Below, in pieces: positions 1 to 4,539 of a stretch of 5,291 nt of DNA. The stretch spans positions 1 to 5,291 of the forward strand of contig CAKPPI010000051.1 in assembly GCA_934177545.1 (NCBI GenBank), read 5' to 3'. This DNA comes from an uncultured Bacilli bacterium (lineage in GTDB: Bacteria > Bacillota_I > Bacilli_A > RF39 > UBA660). Position numbers and translations under genes: made by a program. How positions within the stretch are numbered: the stretch's first letter is position 1; every line of letters begins with the position of its first letter. Below the pieces are notes generated by a model that did not search any database, was not told the DNA's origin, and worked only from the letters and a program-made list of their open reading frames with translations.

Positions 1-851
1 TTCTTCTTGTGCTGTTAAATTCATATAACACATATAAGAGTTTTTCTAAGGAATTTGATTCTTATATTATTAGACTTAAAACAAAAAGAGATTATTTAAA
101 AGAACTTATTTATCTTATCTTATTTTCAAATATATTATTGATAATAATGTTTTTACTGTTGTTTTATACCTTTTTACTTTTCTTTAAAGGCTATAATATT
201 GGTATAAATATTAGTTCAATCTATGACGGCATACCCGATATTTTCTATATGCTGATGTACATTTTTAGAAATATTATCTATCTATTACTTCTAGTTATTA
301 TTATTATTTTAATCAATTATAAATACAACTTTATCACTTCATTACTTATAATAATTTGTTTTAGTCTTAGTTTGTTTTTAGGGATATCAACATTAGAAAT
401 AACCAATTCTTTCAAAATAACACCATGGCATTATTTTCAAATAACGAGATATGGTTCCTTTAGTTTAGAGATTGCTTATTCTACGTTCTACTTATTACTA
501 CTTGAGGTAACTATTTTTATTTTATTTAATATAAAGAAAAAAAACAAAGTAAAAATTAAATATATATTGTCTAATGACACTAGTTATTTCTTACATAATC
601 ATAAATATTTATTAGGATTGTTTGCTGTTATAACAATAATTATTTCTATTCTTACTTATAATCAGTTATTATCACCTTTAGAAAATCTTAATAATCTATT
701 CTTATTAAATCTTAATTTAAATAAATATAATATATTGAATGTAATTTACTATGTTTTGTCCTTAGCAGTTTATACATATATAACAATTAGCTTATATGTA
801 AAAGATTTAATGTATAATACTTTTAAGAGAATCTCTTATAATGTGGCTTAA
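1..851 (+). CDS. ABC-2-type transporter permease, 5' end outside window (partial)
   Basis: Integral membrane protein, probably the permease of the exporter whose ATPase lies at 1212-1874. The frame is open to the left edge (codons CTT CTT before position 9). The only early start, GTG at 9, has no visible ribosome-binding site, so I treat the gene as cut at its 5' end, probably losing a first membrane helix. Counting from that GTG, hydrophobic segments lie near residues 32-59, 80-103, 107-127, 154-174, 198-217 and 242-264. Lys-rich stretches at about 23-31 and 176-184 (KKKNKVKIK) probably face the cytoplasm. The polar stretch SYNTYKSFSKEFDSYI at the visible start fits an outside loop following a missing helix. 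No enzymatic motif is visible. It ends at TAA 849-851, overlapping the next membrane ORF by 11 nt in a different frame; the two may be parts of one permease. Assignment as permease rests on context and topology, not on a recognised signature. Confidence 0.7.
   Translation, partial: LLVLLNSYNTYKSFSKEFDSYIIRLKTKRDYLKELIYLILFSNILLIIMFLLLFYTFLLFFKGYNIGINISSIYDGIPDIFYMLMYIFRNIIYLLLLVIIIILINYKYNFITSLLIIICFSLSLFLGISTLEITNSFKITPWHYFQITRYGSFSLEIAYSTFYLLLLEVTIFILFNIKKKNKVKIKYILSNDTSYFLHNHKYLLGLFAVITIIISILTYNQLLSPLENLNNLFLLNLNLNKYNILNVIYYVLSLAVYTYITISLYVKDLMYNTFKRISYNVA
824..838 (+). promoter_or_regulatory. Hairpin covering the ribosome-binding site of the second membrane ORF
   Basis: TAAGAGAATCTCTTA is a perfect inverted repeat that can fold as six base pairs (TAAGAG with CTCTTA) around a 3-nt AAT loop. 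It contains AAGAGA (825-830), the only Shine-Dalgarno-like sequence for the ATG at 841, and ends 2 nt before that ATG. A folded hairpin would hide the site, and a ribosome finishing the upstream ORF (stop at 849-851) would open it. Translational coupling is therefore my inference. The repeat is short and A+T-rich, so it could also be chance. Confidence 0.35.
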
Positions 852-1215
852 ATCTAAACTGATTTCTATAATATTAATAACAGTTATTGTTAAATTAATA
901 ATGTATGTATTGGTAATTTTAATGTTTTATTTTAAATCACAGATAATAATCAGTAGTGTTTATATATTATTTAAAGATTTAATTTATACTATATTCATAG
1001 AGTTATTATTTTTAAATACTTATATACTACTTTTAAAGAATCATAAAATCGCTAGTACTATTTTATTAATAAGTTGCTTTTTAGTAATTTTAGGTGGACC
1101 TATTTATTTTAATAATATAGCTGGTATTATAGCAATAAGTGGACTACTTATATTATTAATTACACTTCATAAAAAAGAAACTAGTATTTTAATAGAAAGA
1201 GGGAATTTTAAATGA
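841..1215 (+). CDS. Small membrane protein, second permease subunit or permease C-terminal part
   Basis: A 124-residue hydrophobic protein with probable helices near residues 7-30, 46-65, 70-88 and 92-109 and a basic, polar tail (HKKETSILIERGNFK) likely in the cytoplasm. It has no motif I can name. Start ATG 841 lies inside the last codons of the upstream membrane ORF (+1 frame relative to it), with AAGAGA at 825-830 as a weak ribosome site about 10 nt away. The stop TGA (1213-1215) overlaps the start of the ATPase gene as ATGA, so translation of all three is probably coupled. It may be a separate LanE/LanG-like subunit. Alternatively it is the C-terminal part of one permease split by a frameshift: its frame stays open upstream to 811, and MWLKSKLISI follows naturally after FKRIS in the upstream product. 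Four helices are few for a stand-alone ABC-2 permease, which typically has about six. Confidence 0.65.
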   Translation: MWLKSKLISIILITVIVKLIMYVLVILMFYFKSQIIISSVYILFKDLIYTIFIELLFLNTYILLLKNHKIASTILLISCFLVILGGPIYFNNIAGIIAISGLLILLITLHKKETSILIERGNFK

Positions 1216-1874
1216 AAATTGAGGTTAAAAATGTAACAAAGAAATTCAAAGATAATGTTATCTTGGAAAATGTTAATCTTGGTTTTGAAAGTGGAAAAAT
1301 TTATGGATTAATTGGTAGGAATGGTAGTGGCAAAAGTATTTTTCTTAAAATATTATGTGGCTTTTATGAACCTAATAATGGACAAATATTATATGATGGT
1401 GAAGATATAATTAAAGAAGAAAAGTATCCACCTAGTACTAGAGCTTTAATTGAAAAACCAAATTTTATTCCAGATTTGACAGGGAAACAAAATTTACTTT
1501 TATTAGCTTCTATTCAAAATATAATAGGTGAAAAAGAAATAGATGAGTCTATGAAAATATTAGGGTTGACACCTAATGATAATAAGAAATATTACAAGTA
1601 TTCCTTAGGAATGAAACAGAAACTTGGTATTGCACAGGTGTTAATGGAAAACCCTAACGTCATCATTTTAGATGAGCCTTTTAATGGTTTAGATGATGAC
1701 AGTATAATCACTTTAAGAAAGATACTCTTAAAAGAGAAGAAAAAGGGAAAAATTATCATATTAGCTACACATATTAAAGAAGACATTGAACAATTATGTG
1801 ATATTGTCTATAAAATTAATGATGGAAAAATAACTTCAGTAGATAAAAAGGAACTAACAAAAATCAATTATTAA
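1212..1874 (+). CDS. ABC transporter ATP-binding protein, LanF/BcrA-like
   Basis: Cytoplasmic ATPase that should power the neighbouring membrane proteins; 220 residues, a normal length for a single nucleotide-binding domain. Visible motifs in order: Walker A GRNGSGKS (35-42), a Glu at the Q-loop position (E81 in ALIEKPNF), signature YSLGMKQKL (130-138) in place of LSGGQ, Walker B VIILDEP (150-156) with catalytic E155, D-loop GLDD (159-162) and switch His in ATH (H187). All catalytic elements look intact. The IE-P-F...LTG-QNL block and the Glu in place of Gln are typical of exporters for lantibiotic immunity and bacitracin resistance (the 'E-loop' described for LanF proteins). The real substrate cannot be read from the sequence. 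ATG at 1212 overlaps the upstream stop (ATGA), and AGAGGG at 1198-1203 is a good ribosome site 8 nt away. A 31-nt gap leads to the next gene. Confidence 0.93.
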   Translation: MKIEVKNVTKKFKDNVILENVNLGFESGKIYGLIGRNGSGKSIFLKILCGFYEPNNGQILYDGEDIIKEEKYPPSTRALIEKPNFIPDLTGKQNLLLLASIQNIIGEKEIDESMKILGLTPNDNKKYYKYSLGMKQKLGIAQVLMENPNVIILDEPFNGLDDDSIITLRKILLKEKKKGKIIILATHIKEDIEQLCDIVYKINDGKITSVDKKELTKINY

Positions 1875-1905
1875 ATATAGTAAGGTTATTTAAAAGGGAA
1901 ATTAA

Positions 1906-2241
1906 ATGGAAAAGAAAACTACAATACCTGTTGGAATAGTTAAGGTACTATGGGATTATGATGAATACGAATCTAGAGTAATAGATGTTTTCTATGTGTT
2001 AGATATAGTCTATGAGAACAAATATAATTTTTGTAATAACTTTTATTTTATGAATGGCAATTTCTGTACCGGAAATGAGCAAACCTATTCATCAAACTTT
2101 ACTTTTGCTAAACTAGATAGACAAGATAATCAAATAAAGCTTAATATTTGTGGTGATATAGTGTATGTAGATAATCAGCAATATCAGAAATTATCAAACT
2201 TATTAGCTACTTTTTTTGATAAAATAGAAAAAAATAATTAA
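1906..2241 (+). CDS. Hypothetical 111-residue soluble protein, last gene of the exporter operon
   Basis: I do not recognise this protein. It has 111 residues, no signal peptide and no membrane helix, so it is probably cytoplasmic. Alternating hydrophobic and polar stretches (IPVGIVKVLWDYDE, VIDVFYVLDIVYE, IKLNICGDIVYVDN) suggest a mostly beta fold, closed by one amphipathic helix (about 91-108, QQYQKLSNLLATFFDKIEK). It is rich in Asn, Tyr and Phe, with cysteines at 43, 54 and 82, and no metal-binding pair pattern. ATG 1906 is preceded by AAGGGA (1894-1899) about 6 nt away, a good ribosome site that supports translation. It follows the ATPase by 31 nt with no terminator between and is followed by one, so it should be co-transcribed with the transporter. 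An accessory, sensing or immunity role is possible only by association. Confidence 0.75.
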   Translation: MEKKTTIPVGIVKVLWDYDEYESRVIDVFYVLDIVYENKYNFCNNFYFMNGNFCTGNEQTYSSNFTFAKLDRQDNQIKLNICGDIVYVDNQQYQKLSNLLATFFDKIEKNN

Positions 2242-2276
2242 TAAATCTATATTTAATTTATATTGCTATGTTCTAT

Positions 2277-2305
2277 AAGACCAATACAGGTCTTTTTTAT
2301 TTTTT
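2277..2305 (+). terminator. Intrinsic terminator of the exporter operon
   Basis: AAGACC (2277-2282) and GGTCTT (2289-2294) form a six-pair stem around AATACA. The run T2293-T2298, a single A and five to six more Ts follow directly. It lies 35 nt after the stop of the 111-residue gene. On the opposite strand no T-run follows the stem, so it acts in the + direction only. Confidence 0.85.
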
Positions 2306-2335
2306 ATCATTAGACAAAAAAGTAGAAATATGTAT

Positions 2336-2359
2336 TTTTGTACTCTGTACTGTACAAAA
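2336..2359. repeat. Inverted repeat built of TGTAC words in the intergenic region
   Basis: TTTTGTAC (2336-2343) and GTACAAAA (2352-2359) are perfect 8-bp inverted arms around an 8-nt centre. The pentamer TGTAC occurs three times here (2339-2343, 2346-2350, 2351-2355), the last two in tandem. TTGACA (2360-2365) abuts its right end. It looks like a protein-binding palindrome, but no promoter with a good -10 at standard spacing is evident next to it. Function unknown. Confidence 0.45.
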
Positions 2360-2385
2360 TTGACAGGATAATATTATCTATAACT

Positions 2386-2471
2386 AGTTAGTATCAAGTA
2401 GTCATGAAATAAAAGTTAGGTGGTAAAAAACTATATAGTAACTAAATATAATTAAAAATACTAACTTTTTT
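2386..2471 (+). other. Two alternative long-range stems sharing a 3' arm, ending in a T-run
   Basis: AAAAGTTAG (2411-2419) is perfectly complementary to CTAACTTTT (2461-2469). AGTTAGTAT (2386-2394) is perfectly complementary to ATACTAACT (2458-2466). The two 9-bp stems overlap at 2461-2466, so only one can form at a time, and either would be followed by Ts up to 2471. Loops are long (41 and 63 nt), with a 10-bp palindrome ACTATATAGT (2430-2439) inside. It may be the end of a small untranslated RNA or a remnant. No gene lies downstream on this strand for it to control. Confidence 0.3.
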
Positions 2472-2477
2472 ATTGTC

Positions 2478-2503
2478 AAAAAAAAATAGAGAATTAATCT
2501 CTA
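2478..2503 (-). terminator. Intrinsic terminator of the ackA-nrnA-engB operon
   Basis: Read on the - strand, TAGAGA and TCTCTA form a six-pair stem with a 5-nt loop (2487-2503), followed by nine Ts (2486 down to 2478). It starts one base after the TAA stop of the last gene (2505-2507). Position and form are classical for Rho-independent termination. Confidence 0.88.
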
Positions 2504-2504
2504 C

Positions 2505-2957
2505 TTAAATACTTAGTAACGTTCCTTTACTTAAAACCTCGTCTATTTTATTAGAAAAAACATACTCACCTTGTTCAATAAGAGTATAGAAATATTTCTT
2601 AATAAGTTTATCATCGAATAAGTAATATTTATCTTGATAAAAATATACTTTATCAAGAGGAATGATATCATCTTCAAAAGAAAATCCTATATCCACCTCA
2701 TTCATAATAGTAATTCTAAGATCAATGTGATCTTCTCCAAAGATAAAATCTTCTTCTTTCTTTATTATAAAAATTGTTCCTATTAGTTTATTATATCCGA
2801 CACTAACTTCATAAAATCCAGTCTTCAGAAAGGAAAAATAATTATTATATGTTAATAAGAAGTTCTTTAACTCTCTTATCATTTTATCTTTCTCTTCTAA
2901 GTAAAGATTCTTTGGAGTTATCAGGATAAATCCATCACTAATAGAAACAATCTTCAT
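2505..2957 (-). CDS. Hypothetical 150-residue protein, possible compact MecA-like ClpC adaptor
   Basis: No catalytic motif, signal peptide or membrane helix; acidic and rich in Asp, Glu, Phe and Tyr. Its pattern recalls MecA, which delivers substrates to the ClpC unfoldase. The start MKIVSISDGFILIT resembles MecA's 'MkIerIsd.tikI'. The segment FLKTGFYEVSVG...IFIIKK (residues 43-67) sits where MecA proteins have 'FldTG.l...V....FVtK'. DKVYFYQDKYYLFDD (102-116) resembles 'ELYk.n.rYYL', and LIEQGEYVFSNKIDEVL (126-142) resembles the C-terminal 'L.EyG.vl.s.dAv..L'. MecA is about 220-250 residues with a charged linker; here the linker would be missing. This comparison is from memory of the family, not a computed alignment, so I keep the name hypothetical. 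ATG at 2957 has a strong ribosome site AGGTGA (2969-2964). It is last in the operon, 34 nt after engB. Confidence 0.8.
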   Translation of the reverse strand: MKIVSISDGFILITPKNLYLEEKDKMIRELKNFLLTYNNYFSFLKTGFYEVSVGYNKLIGTIFIIKKEEDFIFGEDHIDLRITIMNEVDIGFSFEDDIIPLDKVYFYQDKYYLFDDKLIKKYFYTLIEQGEYVFSNKIDEVLSKGTLLSI

Positions 2958-2975
2958 TATCTATCACCTAGTGTA

Positions 2976-2989
2976 TGTTATGCATAACA
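2976..2989. promoter_or_regulatory. Perfect 14-bp palindrome between engB and the last gene
   Basis: TGTTATGCATAACA equals its own reverse complement over all 14 bases. It fills most of the 34-nt gap between the engB stop (2992-2994) and the ribosome site (2964-2969) of the downstream gene. As DNA it could be a dimeric-regulator site; as RNA it could fold into a 5-bp hairpin with a TGCA loop just ahead of the ribosome site. No T-run follows, so it is not a terminator. Confidence 0.5.
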
Positions 2990-2991
2990 GT

Positions 2992-3585
2992 CTAAATGGT
3001 GTCTACTAACAATTCATCTATTTTCTTTAATACTTCGTCTTTTCCTTCTTTAGTAACACTTGAGAAAATGATAACGTTATCTCCTACTACTAAGTCTAAA
3101 GTTTCAAGTAGAAGTTTCTTACTTTTCTCTCGTTTACTAGCTCCTACTTTATCAGCTTTAGTTGCTACTATCGTAACAGGTATTTGATAATACTTTAGAA
3201 AGTTATACATCATTACATCATCTTCTGTTGGTTTATGACGAAGGTCTACTAACATGAAAACTCTTTGTAACTCATCTCTTTTTTCTAGATATTCTTCCAT
3301 CATCTTACCAAACTTAGCTTGAATAGTTTTACTTACTTCTGCATAACCATAACCTGGTACATCAATTAGATAAAATTCATTATTAATATGATAAAAATTT
3401 AGAGTTTGTGTTTTACCTGGATGAGATGAGATGTGTGCTAAATTTTTTCTATTTAATAAAGTATTTATGAAACTACTCTTACCAACATTACTACGTCCTA
3501 CTAATAAAAATTCTTTTTGATGATTAGTTGGATACTGACTTCTTCTAGTAACAATCATTTCTAATTCTACATTATTTATCTTCAT
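2992..3585 (-). CDS. engB: Ribosome biogenesis GTP-binding protein EngB (YsxC/YihA)
   Basis: Essential-type TRAFAC GTPase that helps assemble the large ribosomal subunit in the cytoplasm. From the ATG at 3585 it has 197 residues, the usual family length. Motifs: G1 GRSNVGKS (30-37), family hallmark HPGKTQTLNFY (55-65) with the G2 Thr (T59), G3 DVPG (75-78) within DVPGYGYA, G4 TKAD (142-145) and G5 SSVT (175-178). All are intact. The frame is open to GTG 3597 and also has ATG 3588. I prefer 3585 because MKINNVELEMIVTRRSQYP matches the start of B. subtilis YsxC (MKVTKSEIV...EQYP) and a GAG-containing ribosome site (3595-3593) then lies 7 nt upstream. It overlaps the 3' end of the phosphoesterase gene by 14 nt, implying coupled translation. 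Confidence 0.96.
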   Translation of the reverse strand: MKINNVELEMIVTRRSQYPTNHQKEFLLVGRSNVGKSSFINTLLNRKNLAHISSHPGKTQTLNFYHINNEFYLIDVPGYGYAEVSKTIQAKFGKMMEEYLEKRDELQRVFMLVDLRHKPTEDDVMMYNFLKYYQIPVTIVATKADKVGASKREKSKKLLLETLDLVVGDNVIIFSSVTKEGKDEVLKKIDELLVDTI

Positions 3586-4534
3586 CATTAGTCTCACTTT
3601 CTATATATTCTTTAGTTGCTTGGTCTAAATCATTAATTAATTCTTTAGCTATATCAAAGTTTTCAAGTCTTGCTCCACTAGCATAGGCATGGCCTCCACC
3701 ATTATACTTTTCTGCTACTTTATTAATAACTGGACCACGTGACCTAATATTTACTCTGATATTATTATTTTTAACATCTTCAGTTGCTATAACCCAGACA
3801 AGTACTTCATCTATATAATTAAAAAAGTTAATCATATTACCAGATGAGGCACTATCAGCTTTAAATTTAGTTATAATGTCATCAGTTATTAAAATAGATG
3901 CTACTTTATTTTCTGATACATTCATATTCTCTTTAATATATCCTTCTAGTCTTATTTCTTTTAAAGGTCTAATATAGAGTTTTTTATAAACATCTGATAA
4001 AGTAAATTTATACTTTTTTAGATAGTAACTAACTAGGGCAAAAGTTTTATAACTAGAAGTATCAAATAAGAATCTATTAGAATCACTTACTAGTCCACAA
4101 TATAATCTTGTAGCTATTTCTTTATTACACATAAGTTTTGAAGCTTTGAAAAACTCCATTAGTATTTCTGAGGTGCTAGAAGCTTCTGTATCAATATGTT
4201 CAATTCCTCCAAAGTCATCAATGAAAGGATGATGATCTATTTTTATTACTTCACTTGCTTTATCAAAGTATTTAAAGTCGATTCTTTTTTTATCTGGTGT
4301 ATCTAAAACTATTAGAAGAAAATTATCTATCTCATCATAATGATCAAGTCTACCAAGATAGGAAAACTTGGCACTACCATTTCCTACTGCTAATACTTTT
4401 TTATTAGGAAATGTTAAAAGTATTGATTCTTTCAAAGATATTTGACTAGCTAAAGCATCAGGATCAGCTCCAATATGTCTAGCAATAACTATGTTATCGT
4501 ATTTTTTTATTTTATGATAAATTTGATTCCACAT
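3572..4534 (-). CDS. nrnA: DHH/DHHA1 phosphoesterase, NrnA/MgpA-like oligoribonuclease / pAp phosphatase
   Basis: Probable bifunctional enzyme degrading nanoRNAs and/or dephosphorylating pAp; relatives also cleave pApA or c-di-AMP. It is cytoplasmic and metal-dependent. At 320 residues it is a normal family length. The N-terminal DHH domain shows motif I H20-x3-D24-P-D26 (RHIGADPDALAS), D78 in VLDTP, the DHH triad 100-102 (KIDHHPF) and D151 in GLVSDSNRF. The C-terminal DHHA1 domain has the substrate-binding loop NGGGHAYASGA (278-288) after VNIRSRGP. All metal ligands are present. There is no CBS, GGDEF or membrane domain, so it is not a GdpP-type cyclic-dinucleotide phosphodiesterase. The end is an acidic tail (ESETNDEDK). 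ATG 4534 lies 5 nt after the ackA stop with only a weak GGA site, and its 3' end overlaps engB, so it is in the same operon. The exact substrate preference cannot be decided from sequence. Confidence 0.92.
   Translation of the reverse strand: MWNQIYHKIKKYDNIVIARHIGADPDALASQISLKESILLTFPNKKVLAVGNGSAKFSYLGRLDHYDEIDNFLLIVLDTPDKKRIDFKYFDKASEVIKIDHHPFIDDFGGIEHIDTEASSTSEILMEFFKASKLMCNKEIATRLYCGLVSDSNRFLFDTSSYKTFALVSYYLKKYKFTLSDVYKKLYIRPLKEIRLEGYIKENMNVSENKVASILITDDIITKFKADSASSGNMINFFNYIDEVLVWVIATEDVKNNNIRVNIRSRGPVINKVAEKYNGGGHAYASGARLENFDIAKELINDLDQATKEYIESETNDEDK
3593..3595 (-). promoter_or_regulatory. Weak ribosome-binding site deciding the engB start
   Basis: GAG within GTGAGACTAATGATG (- strand) is the only Shine-Dalgarno-like element near the engB starts. 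It is 4 nt from ATG 3588 and 7 nt from ATG 3585, and it overlaps the codons that follow the GTG at 3597. It therefore favours 3585 and argues against 3597. It is embedded in the end of the phosphoesterase gene. Confidence 0.45.
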
Positions 4535-4539
4535 AATTA

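Noticed and set aside
9..11. GTG at 9 as true start of the first membrane protein
   Set aside because: The frame stays open to the window edge and no ribosome site is visible; the polar stretch after it looks like an internal loop.
1213..1215. TGA read as Trp (Mollicutes code 4)
   Set aside because: All visible Trp codons are TGG and no TGA occurs within any gene. Reading through this one would add only six residues before TAA, so it is weak evidence, but the standard code is sufficient.
1592..1786. Open frame of 64 codons on the - strand inside the ABC ATPase gene
   Set aside because: It lies wholly opposite a gene with intact ATPase motifs, has Ser/Phe/Ile-rich shadow composition and no ribosome site; a coding shadow.
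2330..2371. Tiny + strand ORF encoding MYFCTLYCTKLTG
   Set aside because: Only 13 residues, weak ribosome site and overlaps the TGTAC repeat; short ORFs of this size are expected by chance.
2242..2504. CRISPR array, tRNA, attachment site or insertion-sequence end
   Set aside because: No regularly spaced repeats, no cloverleaf-like sequence, and no transposase or target duplication; only unrelated inverted repeats are present.
2996..3187. Open frame of 63 codons on the + strand opposite engB
   Set aside because: Antisense to the well-conserved end of engB, with composition (runs of Ser, Thr, Leu) expected of a shadow.
3572..4534. GdpP-type c-di-AMP phosphodiesterase
   Set aside because: The protein has only DHH and DHHA1 domains, without the membrane helices, PAS-like or GGDEF domains of GdpP.
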